This document shows, in pieces, positions 40,467-51,079 of a DNA stretch of 64,000 bases. Position numbers and translations under genes: made by a program. Numbering within the stretch: the first letter of the stretch is position 1; the number at the start of each line of letters is the position of its first letter. The notes beneath the pieces are model-generated. The model made no database searches. It was not told the DNA's origin and was given only the letters and a program-made list of their open reading frames with translations. The stretch comes from Prorocentrum cordatum (lineage: Eukaryota > Sar > Dinophyceae > Prorocentrales > Prorocentraceae). The stretch covers positions 47,501 to 111,500 of the forward strand of contig CAUYUJ010018469.1 of NCBI GenBank assembly GCA_963575745.1. Direction: 5' to 3'.

Positions 40467-40585
40467 CAAACAATGTTCTAAGAACTTTTTGTGGTTTCCA
40501 CGAAGTGTTCTGGGAGCATTTCTGGCGGAGTCTGTCTTGTTTTTTTTTTTATCACGTAGGGCTTATGTTCTAAGAACATTGTTTG
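40467..40585. repeat. 119-bp inverted-repeat element
   Basis: CAAACAATGTTCTAAGAAC (40467-40485) and GTTCTAAGAACATTGTTTG (40567-40585) are reverse complements with one mismatch. Each arm contains GTTCTAAGAAC, itself near-palindromic, and a third copy lies near 40603. The spacer holds a T run. Confidence 0.75.
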
Positions 40586-40824
40586 TTATTAGAACTGTTT
40601 GGGGTTCTAAGAACATGTCGTGGTAGGACTGTAGGAGTGCCAGGATGGTCGGTCCCTGCTCAACCAGAGGGCGAGCGCCGCTCGCCCTTGCGGCAGCGGC
40701 CCGCGGCCCTCGCGGGCGCCGCTGGGGGCCTCGGCGCAGGCTGGCAGGTTCTGCGCGGCTCGCCGCGGCGGGCGAGGGCCCAGACATGGTCGCGCCGTTT
40801 TTTTTTATAGTTACCCCAGTGCGA

Positions 40825-41387
40825 CCCTACCTAGAAGTTGGAGCCCCTAGGAAAGCAGCATTAGTTGCTCTGCTATGCTATGCTATGCCATGCTATGCTG
40901 CGCTATGCTATGCTGTGCTATGCTATGCTATGCTATGCTGCGCTATGCTATGCTATGCTGGGCTATGCTATGTCATGATGCGCTGTGCTATGCTAAGCTA
41001 TGCTAAGCTATGCTATGCTAAGCTGTGCTATGATATGCTATGTTATGTTGCGCTATGCTATGCTATGCTATGCTGGGCTATGCTATGATATGCGATGCTG
41101 CGCTATCCTATGCTACGCTGTGCTATGCTATGCTGTGCTCTGCTATGCTAAAACTCAGCGAAGCTGTGATGAAGGTAAGCTAACCTAAGGTAAAACTGAG
41201 ATAATATGAAGCTAAGCTAAGGTAAGATGAAATAAGCTAAGCTAAGATGAGATAAGCAACGCGAAGCTAAGGGAACGTCACTGGGGGAACCGCGGGGCGG
41301 ATACTGGGGGAACCGCCCGGGGCGTGCCCCACTGCCTGGCCCGTTAAGCCTAATAGTAAGAACCCTTCTGGCAGAGCCTAGGTAGGG
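40825..41387 (+). mobile_element. Dispersed element R3, copy 2, with ATGCT repeat core
   Basis: Ends CCCTACCTAG (40825) and CCTAGGTAGGG (41377-41387), as in copy 1 at 7277-7582. The core is expanded to about 280 bp of GCTATGCTAT pentamers (40868-41150), followed by AAGCTAAGGT units and the conserved GGGGGAACCGCCCGGGGCG right part. Copy 1 has a shorter, more degenerate core, so length differences lie in the microsatellite. Confidence 0.7.
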
Positions 41388-41426
41388 GGGGGGGGGGGGG
41401 GGGAAACAACAACAACAACAACAAAA
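41388..41426. repeat. G run and CAA run between two elements
   Basis: A G homopolymer and (CAA)n separate the R3 copy from the composite element. Confidence 0.8.
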
Positions 41427-43008
41427 CATGATGGACCCACGAACCCGGAAAGGGATATAGACATGTGGAGCATGGGCACGTTTTCACGATACCCAACGGG
41501 GCAACACCTCACGAAACATCCCACGAGACACCTCACGAAACATCCCACGAGACACCTCACGAAACATTCCGCGAGACACCTCACGAAACATTCCACGAGA
41601 CACCCCGCGAAACATTCCACGAGACACCCCACGAAACATTCCACGACGACAGGCAACCACTCAACCAAGGCGGTGTGGTCGTGCTGGGGAGTGGTCGTGC
41701 TGGGGTGTGGTCGTGCTGGGGGGTGGTCGTGCTGGGTGTTGTGGGGGGTGTGGGTGTTGTGCTGGGGCCTTCCGTGCTGGGCGTGGTCGTGCTGGGTGTG
41801 GGGTCGTGCTGTGGTGAGGTCGTGCTGGGGTGTGGTCGTGCTGGGGTCTTGCTAGGGTGGGTCGTGCTGGGGTGGGGTCGTGGTCGTGGGGTGTGGTCGT
41901 GCTGGGGTGTGGTCGTGCTGGGTGTGGTCGTGCTGGGGTGTGGTCGTGCTGGGGTGTGGTCGTGCTGGGGGGTGGTCGTGCTGGGGGGTGGTCGTGCTGA
42001 TGGGGGGTGGTCGTGCTGGGGCGTGGTCGTGCTGGGGCGTGGTCGTGCTGGGGCGTGGTCGTGCTGGGGTGTGGTCGTGCTGTGGTGAGGTCGTGCTGGG
42101 GTGTGGTCGTGCTGGGGTGTGGTCTTGCTAGGGTGGGGTCGTGCTGGGGTGGGGTCGTGCTGGGGTGGGGTCGTGCTGGGGTGTGGTCGTGCTGGGGTGT
42201 GGTCGTGCTGGGGTGTGGTCGTGCTGGGGTGTGGTCGTGCTGGGGAGTGGTCGTGCTGGGGTGTGGTCGTGCTGGGGGGTGGTCGTGCTGGGGGGTGGTC
42301 GTGCTGGGGGTGTGGTCGTGCTGGGGGGTGGTCGTGCTGGGGCGTGGTCGTGCTGGGGCGTGGTCGTGCTGGGGCGTGGTCGTGCTGGGGTGGGGTCGTG
42401 CTGGGGTGTGGTCGTGCTGGGGTGTGGTCGTGCTGGGGTGTGGTCTTGCTGGGGTAGGGTCGTGCTGGGGTCGGGTCGTGCTGGGGTGTGGTCGTGCTGG
42501 GGTATGGTCGTGCTGGGGTGGGGTCGTGCTGGGGTGGGGTCGTGCTGGGGTCTGGTCGTGCTGGGGTGTGGTCGTGCTGGGGTATGGTCGTGCTAGGGTG
42601 GGGTCGTGCATTTCGCTCGAGACATCCTGCCAAAATTCCAGGAAATCGTACAAAAACAAACGAATTAGTCGAGACATCATCGAAATTCCTTCGCGCGGGG
42701 CGCTTTTCCGCGTCGCGGTCGGCTCTGCAAAACAAGCGTTTCGCTCGAGACATCCTCGGCAAACTCTGCGGAGCAAGCGTTTCGCTCGAGACATCCTCAA
42801 CACACGAAAAAGTGGCCCGCACCCTGTGATTTATCGATCGGGATTTCAAAAACAAGCGTTTCGCTCGAGACATCCTCAAATTTTAATTCGCCGGCCTCCT
42901 TCGACCTCGTTATTTATCAGGGAAAAAATTCGCCGGCCTCCTTCAAGTTGGCACCGGGGGACAGGTTTACCCACTAAAAGAGAACCCTGGGCTCATGCCC
43001 TTTCCGGG
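41427..43008 (+). mobile_element. Composite TIR element, copy 2 (full length, 1.58 kb)
   Basis: CATGATGGACCCACGAAC at 41427, CCCGGAAAGGG at 41444-41454, the 24-bp array (41500-41650), the 18-bp GTGGTCGTGCTGGGGT array (41675-42608), then a tail with three GCGTTTCGCTCGAGACATCC repeats, CACCCTGTGATTTATCGATC, AATTCGCCGG units, ending CCCTTTCCGGG at 42998-43008. All domains are in the same order as in copies 1, 3 and 4. Long antisense His-Pro-Thr-Arg frames come from the 18-bp period and are not genes. Confidence 0.8.
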
Positions 43009-43014
43009 AAAAAG

Positions 43015-43150
43015 AGGGGGAGGACCAGGAGGAGGAGGAGGAGAGGAGGGGGAGGACGAGGAGGAGGAGGAGGAGGAGGAGAGGGGGGAGGAGGGGGAGG
43101 AGGAGGAGGAGGATGAAGAGGAGGAGAAGGAGGAGGAGGAGGAGGAGGAT
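43015..43150. repeat. GGA tract between copies 2 and 3
   Basis: (GGA)n with GAGGGGG steps, ending in a duplicated ATTCTAGATTCTAGATT. Confidence 0.92.
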
Positions 43151-43173
43151 ATTCTAGATTCTAGATTATACAA

Positions 43174-44659
43174 CATGATGGACCCACGAACCCGGAAAGG
43201 GATATAGACATGTGGAGCATGGACACGTTTTCATGATACCCAACTGGGCAACACCTCACGAAACATCCCACGAGACACCTCACGAAACAGCCCACGAGAC
43301 ACCTCACGAAACATTCCACGAGACACCTCACGAAACATTCACGAGACACCCCGCGAAACATTCCACGAGACACCCCACGAAACATTCCACGACGACAGGC
43401 AACCACTCAACCAAGGCGGTGTGGTCGTGCTGGGGAGTGGTCGTGCTGGGGTGTGGTCGTGCTGGGGGGTGGTCGTGCTGGGGGGTGGTCGTGCTGGGGG
43501 GGTGGTCGTGCTGGGGGTGGTTGTGCTGGGGCGTGGTCGTGCTGGGGCGTGGTCGTGCTGGGGCGTGGTCGTGCTGGGGCGTGGTCGTGCTGGGGCGTGG
43601 TCGTGCTGGGGTGTGGTCGTGCTGTGGTAAGGTCGTGCTGGGGAGTGGTCGTGCTGGGGTGTGGTCTTGCTGGGGTGGGGTCGTGCTGGGGTGTGATCGT
43701 GCTGGGGTGGGGTCGTGCTGGGGTGTGGTCGTGCTGGGGTGTGGTCGTGCTAGGGTGGGGTCGTGCTGGGGTGGGGTCGTGCTGGGGAGTGGTCGTGCTG
43801 GGGTGTGGTCGTGCTGGGGTGTGGTCATGCTGGGGCGTGGTCGTGCTGGGGTGGGGTCGTGCTGGGGTGGGGTCGTGCTGGGGAGGGTTCGTGCTGGGGT
43901 GCTCCGCACCCTGTGATTTATCGATCGGGTCGTGCTGGGGTGTGGTCGTGCTGGGGTGTGGTCGTGCTGGGGTGTGGTCGTGCTGGGGAGTGGTCGTGCT
44001 GGGGTGTGGTCGTGCTGGGGGGTGGTCGTGCAGGGGGGTGGTCGTGCTGGGGGGGTGGTCGTGCTGGGGGGTGGTCGTGCTGGGGCGTGGTCGTGCTGGG
44101 GCGTGGTCGTGCTGGGGCGTGGTCGTGCTGGGGTGTGGTCGTGCTGTGGTGTGGTCGTGCTGGGGTGTGGTCGTGCTGGGGTGTGGTCTTGCTGGGGTAT
44201 GGTCGTGCTGGGGTCGGGTCGTGCTGGGGTGTGGTCGTGCTGGGGTATGGTCGTGCTGGGGTGGGGTCGTGCTGGGGTGGGGTCGTGCTGGGGTCTGTCG
44301 TGCTGGGGTGTGGTCGTGCTGGGGTATGGTCGTGCTAGGGTGGGGTCGTGCATTTCGCTCGAGACATCCTGCCAAAATTCCAGGAAATCGTACAAAAACA
44401 AACGAATTAGTCGAGACATCATCGAAATACCTTCGCGCGGGGCGCTATTCCGCGTCGCGGTCGGCTCTGCAAAACAAGCGTTTCGCTCGAGACATCCTCG
44501 GCAAACTCTGCGGAGCAAGCGTTTCGCTCGAGAGGACATCCCCCAACTCTGCAAAACCACGTTCGCTCGAGACATCCTCAACAAATACGGAAAAACAAGC
44601 GTTCGCTTCGAGACAAAATCCTCGAAAATTTTTAATTCCCGCCTCCTTCGACCTCGTTT
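43174..44659 (+). mobile_element. Composite TIR element, copy 3, 3'-truncated
   Basis: Head at 43174, CCCGGAAAGGG at 43191-43201, 24-bp array, then an 18-bp array interrupted at about 43905-43930 by CTCCGCACCCTGTGATTTAT, exactly as in copy 1. The tail is degraded (deletions at 44530-44640) and stops in CCTCCTTCGACCTCGTTTA before reaching the right end repeat. Confidence 0.75.
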
Positions 44660-44935
44660 ACGCCAACTGATGGCGAACTCTGCGTACTCCGCCATGCACA
44701 CCAACACGGCCGCGGGCGGCATGACCCTGGGGGTGCAAACGCCAAACGGCCCAGGGGCCGCGCGGCCCGTCCGCGGGCAAGCGCGCGCCCGCGGGGGAGT
44801 CCCCCGGCTGACCCTGGGAGGCAAGCGACGCGCGGCCCCGCCCGCGAGCGCGGAGAGCCACTCGAACAACGGAAGTTGGAGGAGGAGGAGGAGGAGGATA
44901 TAGAACCGCATGCGTGGAAACGTTTTCACGACACG
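44660..44935. other. GC-rich spacer with short GGA run
   Basis: Unrelated to the composite element; GGA run near 44878-44898. No gene supported. Confidence 0.4.
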
Positions 44936-46016
44936 GGGGGGAGCCAGCGCGAGTTTTGGGAGGTGGTCGCGCTGGGGGGGTGGTCGTGCTGGGGGAGTGG
45001 TCGTGCTGGGGGGGGGGGGGTCGTGCTGGGAGGTGGTCGTGCTGGGGAGTGGTCGTGCTGGGGCGTGGTCGTGCTGGGGCGTGATCGAGCTGGGGAGTGG
45101 TCGTGCTATGGTGAGGTCGTGCTGGAGTGTGGTCGTGCTGGTATGTGGTCTGGCTGGGGTGGGGCCGTGCATGGAAACAAGCGTTTCGCTCAAGACATCC
45201 TCAAATTTTAATTCGCCGGCTCGTTATTTATCATGGAAAAAATTCGCCGGCAATTCGCCGGCTCGTTATTTACCAGGGAAAATATTCGCCGGCATTTCGC
45301 CGGCTCGTTATTTATCAGGGAAAAAATTCGCCGGCCTCCTTCAAGCAGGCACCGGGGGACAGGTTTACCTAGTACAAAGAGAACCCTGGGCTCTTGCCCT
45401 TTCCGGGAACAAACGAATTAGTCGAGACATCATCGAAATTCCTTCGCGCGGGGCGCTTTTCCGCGTCGCGGTCGGCTCTGCAAAACAAGCGTTTCGCTCG
45501 AGACATCCTCGGCAAACTCTGCGGAGCAAGCGTTTCGCTCGAGACATCCTCAACACACGAACGAGTTTTGGGAGGTGGTCGTGCTGGGGGGGTGGTCGTG
45601 CTGGGGGGGTGGTCGTGCTGGGGGGGGGTCGTGCTGGGAGGTGGTCGTGCTGGGGAGTGGTCGTGCTGGGGCGTGGTCGTGCTGGGGCGTGATCGTGCTG
45701 GGGAGTGGTCGTGCTGTGGTGAGGTCGTGCTGGAGTGTGGTCGTGCTGGGGTGTGGTCTTGCTGGGGTGGGGCCGTGCTGGGAAACAAGCGTTCCGGGTT
45801 CGAGACATCCTCAAATTTTAATTCGCCGGCTCGTTATTTATCATGGAAAAAATTCGCCGGCAATTCGCCGGCTCGTTATTTATCAGGGAAAAAATTCGCC
45901 GGCAATTCGCCGGCTCGTTATTTATCAGGGAAAAAATTCGCCGGCCTCCTTCAAGCAGGCACCGGGGGACAGGTTTACCTAGTAAAAGAGAACCCTGGGC
46001 TTAAGCCCTTTCCGGG
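44936..46016 (+). mobile_element. Two truncated composite-element tails in tandem
   Basis: 44950-45407 and 45568-46016 each carry a short 18-bp array, AAACAAGCG, ATCCTCAAATTTTAATTCGC, the 42-bp array (three units) and the right end CCCTTTCCGGG (45397-45407, 46006-46016). The first is followed directly by AACGAATTAGTCGAGACATC, an internal part of the element, so an end has recombined with an interior. Confidence 0.75.
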
Positions 46017-46100
46017 AAAAATATTCACTATGAGTCGGAATGTTGGTAGGTGCTGTCGGTTTTTTTCAACTTAAGTCGAGCTAGGAAGCTCTACGAGTCT

Positions 46101-46140
46101 CCCGGCGGTAACCAAGGTTGACGGTTTACCGCCGGCGCCC
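46101..46140. repeat. Hairpin module H, first of about 20 copies
   Basis: CCCGGCGGTAACC and GGTTTACCGCCGGCG form a stem around a GGTTGACGG-containing loop. Further copies lie near 46453, 47490, 48896, 49385, 49775, 50180, 52140, 52455, 53550, 55060, 56150, 57255, 58490, 59395, 59575, 59978, 61485, 62275 and 62735. Confidence 0.85.
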
Positions 46141-46554
46141 AGTTGGCCGACCCGGCCTTAAGAGACAAAGTGGTGACTTTGGGTCCGATTGGCTACGATT
46201 TGAAAGATATTGGACAATTCATTTTAAGAAACCAGATTTTTCTCACGTGTAGTGGCTCATGCCGCGTCTGCCAGTTAAATTTTCAGGTCCGTAGCTGCAA
46301 TATTGCTATCGAAAGACTTGCAGGAACCGATTGTGGATGGAAACTGAAAAATCATTTTTCGAGTTTCTCATCGTTCGAGTTTCTCATGTCTCGCTTCAGA
46401 AGCTTCCTTCAGATGTTCCGAGGAGCACTCTGCAACAAAAGAGCTCTACGAGGTGCCCGGCGGTAACTGGTTGACGGTTTACCGCCGGTTACTAGTTCGG
46501 GCACTGGCGGGCTAGTTGGCTCGAAAAATCTCGACGGAACTTTTGCTGACTTTT

Positions 46555-47530
46555 GCTCAGTTGAAAATTATGTTCTCAAAATTTGAACATTCGTTAGAGC
46601 TCTAGTATTTTTTCTCGTGATATTCGATCTTATTCCCGCTCGCCATCTTGATCTCAGCTCGATCGGGTGAATATTACTATCGAAAAGCACTGTGGCGGGA
46701 TCGGCCGTTTCGAGTCATCTTGATACGCGCTGTCGGTATATTGGACTTAACTCGAGATACAGGACAGCTACAGAGCTGGTAAGCACACCTTCTCGATTCA
46801 GTATTATCAGGCGCGTTCGTCCGTTGGATCTAGAGGTCTGAACTCGGTCTGCTAGCCGAGCTAGGACCGCAAACCTATTCGTATTATTCGAGTCATCTTG
46901 ACAGGCGCTCTCGGTTTTCTGTACTAAACTCGAGCTACAGGACAGCTACAGAGCTGATAAGTACAGAAATCGATTCAGAATCATCAGTCGCGTTTGTCTG
47001 TTGAATCCAGAGCTCTGAACTCGATCTGCTGCCCGCTCTAGAATCACGAGACGATTCGTATTGTTCGAGTCATCTTGAGAGGTGCTATCGGTTTTCTGTA
47101 CTTACCTCGGGCTGTCTGGGGGCTACAGTGCTGGTAGTCACAGGAATCGATTCGGAGACATCAGGCGCGTCGGCCTGTCGAATCCAGAGCTCGGAACTCG
47201 GTCTGCTGCCCGAACTAGGTCCGCGAAACTATTCGTATTGTTCGAGTCATCCTGAGATTCTGTCGGTTTTCTGCACTTAACTCGGGCTGTGGGGCTGCAG
47301 GGCTGGTAATCACAGGACTCAGAATCATCATGCGCGTCTGCTCATTGCGCCAGAGCTCTCGAAGTGAGCTAGAATTCGAGAATCGATTGAAACAACTTAT
47401 TCACTATGAGTCGGAATGTTGGTAGGTGCTCTCGGTTTTTTCAACTTAACTCGAGCTGTAGGCAAGCTAAGGAAGCTCTACGAGTCTCCCGGCGGTAACC
47501 AAGGTTGACGGTTTACCGCCGGCGCCCAGT
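46555..47530 (+). repeat. S180 satellite block 1
   Basis: Begins with the leader TTCGATCTTATTCCCGCTCG, continues with ATTCGTATT(G/A)TTCGAGTCAT monomers and ends at the CCGGCGG hairpin. It is slightly shorter than later blocks. Confidence 0.85.
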
Positions 47531-47724
47531 TGGCCGACCCGGCCAGAAAGGACAAAGTGATAACTTTTGGGTGGTTTTGCGAATATTGGAATATTTGACA
47601 ATTCATTTTGAGAAAGCAGATTTTTCGCACCTGTAGTGGGTTTTGCCGCGTCTGCCAGTAAAATTTTCAGGTCTGTAGGTGCAGTATTATTATCAAAACA
47701 CTTGGAGGAACCGACGTTAATAAA

Positions 47725-48790
47725 CATGATGGACCCACGAACCCGGAAAGGGATATAGACATGTGCAGCATGGTCACGTTTTCACGATACCCAACTGGGC
47801 GACACCTCACGAAACATCCCACGAGACACCCCGCGAAACATCCCACGAGACACCTCACGAAACATTCCACGAGACACCTCACGAAACATTCCACGAGACA
47901 CCCCGTGAAACATTCCACGAGACACCCCACGAACAGGCAACCACTCAACCAGACACGCCACGAAACATTCCACGGGGGTGCGACTGGGTGTGGTCGTGCT
48001 GGGGTGTGGTCGTGCTGGGGTGTGGTCGTGCTGGGGAGTGGTCGTGCTGGGGTGTGGTCGTGCTGGGGGGTGGTCGTGCTGGGGGGTGGTCGTGCTGGGG
48101 GGGTGGTCGTGCTGGGGGGTGGTCGTGCTGGGGCGTGGTCGTGCTGGGGCGTGGTCGTGCTGGGGCGTGGTCGTGCTGGGGTGTGGTCGTGCTGTGGTGA
48201 GGTCGTGCTGGGGTGTGGTCGTGCTGGGGTGTGGTCTGCTGGGGTAGGGTCGTGCTGGTGTCGGGTCGTGCTGGGGTGTGGTCGTGCTGGGGTATGGTCG
48301 TGCTGGGGTGGGGTCGTGCTGGGTGGGGTCGTGCTGGGTCTGGTCGTGCTGGGGTGTGGTCGTGCTGGGGTATGGTCGTGCTGTTGGGGCGTGCATTTCG
48401 CTCGAGACATCCTGCCAAAATTCAGGAAATCGTACAAAACAAACGAATTAGTCGAGACATCATCGAAATTCCTTCGCGCGGGGCGCTTTTCCGCGTCGCG
48501 GTCGGCTCTGCAAAACAAGCGTTTCGCTCGAGACATCCTCGGCAAACTCTGCGGAGCAAGCGTTTCGCTCGAGACATCCTCAACACACGAAAAAGTGCCC
48601 GCACCCTGTGATTTATCGATCGGGATTTCAAAAACAAGCGTTTCGCTCGAGACATCCTCAAATTTTAATTCGCCGGCCTCCTTCGACCTCGTTATTTATC
48701 AGGGAAAAAATTCGCCGGCCTCCCTCAAGTTGGCACCGGGGGACAGGTTTACCTACTAAAAGAGAACCCTGGGCCCGCGCCCTTTCCGGG
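47725..48790 (+). mobile_element. Composite TIR element, copy 4, inserted in satellite module U
   Basis: CATGATGGACCC at 47725, CCCGGAAAGGG at 47742-47752, 24-bp array, 18-bp array (47990-48385), tail with GCGTTTCGCTCGAGACATCC repeats and right end CCCTTTCCGGG (48780-48790). Left flank CCGACGTTAATAAA and right flank AAACAGAAAAACG together reproduce the uninterrupted module U sequence seen near 59870 and 52335. This copy is about 1.07 kb, shorter than copies 1 and 2 because of a shorter 18-bp array. Confidence 0.85.
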
Positions 48791-48875
48791 AAAAACAGAA
48801 AAACGTGATTTTTCGAGTTTTTTGTTTCTCGCTCCAGAAGCTTTCTTCATGTGTTCCGACAATTGCTGTGCAAGG

Positions 48876-48952
48876 CAAGAGCTCTACGAGGTTCCCGGCG
48901 GTGACCAGATTGACGGTTTACCGCCGTTTCCCAGTACCTCGTAGAGCTCTTG
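48876..48952. repeat. Nested double hairpin
   Basis: CAAGAGCTCTACGAGGT (48876-48892) pairs perfectly over 17 bp with ACCTCGTAGAGCTCTTG (48936-48952), and inside it CGGCGGTGA pairs with TTACCGCCG with one G-T wobble. Similar nested pairs are at about 49368-49436, 59381-59453 and 59558-59635. Confidence 0.85.
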
Positions 48953-50459
48953 AGGAAAGAGCCAGAGGAATTCCGGCGCAGGCTGAAGCTAGTTGGCCGG
49001 CCCAACTAAAAGAGAGGATGTACCTCGTAGAGCTCTTCGGCATCGATGAGCTTGAGGAATTCCGGCGCGGTGGAGCTAGTTGGCCGACCCGGCCAGAAAG
49101 GACAAAGTGATAACTTTTGGGTGGTTTTGCAAAAAATTGAAGGATATTTGACAATTCATTTTGAGAAGGCAGATTTTTCGCACCTGTAGTGGATTATGGC
49201 GCGTCCGCCAGTAAAATTTCCAGGCCGATAGGTGCAGTATTACTATCGAAACACTTGGCGGAACCGACTTTTGATCAAAACAGAAAAATCGTGATTTTTC
49301 GATTTTTTCGGTTCTCGCTGCAGAAGCTCCCTTCATGTCTTCCGAAGAGCTCTGTGCAAGGAAAGAGCTCTACGAGGTGCCCGGCGGTGACCTGGTTGAC
49401 GGTTTACCGCCGGTTCCCAGTGCCTCGTAGAGCTCTTCGTTATCGATGAGCTAGAGGAATTCCGGCGCGGGGTGGAGCTAGTTGGCCGACCCGACCAGAA
49501 AGGACAAAGTGGTGACTTTGGGTCGGTTTTGCGCAGATTTGAAAGATATTCGACCATTCATTTTGAGAAAGCAGATTTTTACGCCGAGCATTGGCATATG
49601 AACTCCTCTCTGACAGCAGCTCAGCTCTCCCGATGTATTTTCTTGAGAGTTGACTTCCCCGAACTGAGCGAATATGAACATCGAAAAAATCGAAAATCAA
49701 GATTTTCGAAAAATCTTTATTTCATGCCTCTATTTTGATTCTCAGCACTCTTAACAGTGTACGGAGCTCTACGAGGTTCCCGGCGGTGACTAGGTTGACG
49801 GTTCACCGCCGGCGCCAGTGGTAACCTGGGGCCGGTTTTTTCGACTGTGTACAAAATTTTGAAGTTTGTTTTAAGACGTGAGATTTTCATTCCCTGCAGT
49901 TTGATATAGCGTATTCGTTGGAGGAACCGACTTTATATTAACATTTAAAACATGCATTTACCTGCGTAATCTGATAATATTTTCGGTAAACGAGAGAGGG
50001 AGGAGAGTGTGTTATGCCGCGCCTGTCAGCCGGAATCCGTTCGTTGCAGTATCACTATCACACTTGCAGCAATTGATTTGATGAGAACCAAAAAATCGTA
50101 ATGTTCCGAGTTTCCTGGCTCTCGCTTCAGAAGCTTGCTTAATGTGTTCCGAGGAGCGCTGTGCAAGAGAAGCTCTACGAGGTGCCCGGCGGTAACCTGG
50201 TTGATGGTTTACCGCCAGTTCCGAGTTACTCCTAGGCTTCCAGCAACTAGCTAGGGGAAGCTCGCCGAGTTACTAGCTCCACCCCGAGCCGGAATTCCTC
50301 TAGCTCATCGATGCAGAAGAACTCTACGATGTACGCCGGAATTCTTCTAGCTCATACCTCGTAGAGCTCTTCGTTATCGATGAGCTAGAGGAATTCTGGC
50401 GCGGGGTGGAGCTAGTTGGTCGACCGGACGTTAAGAGACAATGTGGTGACCACGGGTCG

Positions 50460-50795
50460 GTTTTCCTAAGTTTCCCGGAGAGCTCGCAGAGAGCTCAAGG
50501 GTTGAAGATTAGAAGCCGGGCGGTGGTGGTGCTCGCCAGGAGATCCTCCGCGGCGCTCCAGAATTCCCGTAGCGGTTCGTTCGACCCGGCAGCTGGTCCG
50601 GGGGAGCGTCCGGCAAGCTTCCACGTGAGCCTGCACGTGTGCAGGCACGCATGGAAGCGTTTCTGGCAGCGCACCAGCAGCGCTGCAGGAGAGCGTCCCA
50701 GCGCTGTTCAGGAAAGATTCCCGGAAAGCTCTCGGAGAGCTACAGGGTTTTAGAGTGGAAGCTGGACGGTGGTGGTGCCCGCCAGTAACTCGTAG
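50460..50795 (+). repeat. GC-rich satellite module flanked by ~67-bp direct repeats
   Basis: Left copy near 50470-50537 and right copy near 50726-50793 share TTCCCGGA(G/A)AGCTC, GAGAGCT, AGGGTT, GAAGC(C/T)GG and CGGTGGTGGTGC(T/C)CGCCAG. The unit between them contains TTCCACGTG(A)GCCTGCAC...GTGCAGG and GGAAGCGTTTCTGGCAGCGC and recurs in diverged form at 53600-53780. Confidence 0.65.
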
Positions 50796-51079
50796 AGTTT
50801 CCCTTAGCAATTCTGCTGGAAGCTTAAGAGTAATTCCTGGGCGTTGGAGAGCTAGTTGGCAAGAAAAATCTCGACGGACCTTGCTGACTTTTGGTCGGTT
50901 GAAAATATCTCGTAGAGCTCTTCGGCATCGATGTGCTAGAGGAATTCTGGCGCGGCCTGGAGCTAGTCACTCGTAAAGCTTCCCTTAGCAAGTGGTTGCT
51001 GGAAGCTTAAGAGTAATTCCGGGGCGCTGGAGAGCTAGTTGGCAAGAAAAATATCGACGGACCTTTTGATGAGTTTTGG

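Noticed and set aside
41675-42608. CRISPR-like array of short repeats
   Set aside because: The 18-bp units are contiguous without unique spacers, and the surrounding DNA is eukaryotic.
43328-45193. 621-codon minus-strand frame rich in His, Pro, Thr, Arg
   Set aside because: It follows the 18-bp and 24-bp arrays of the composite element, and similar frames exist on the other strand and in other copies.
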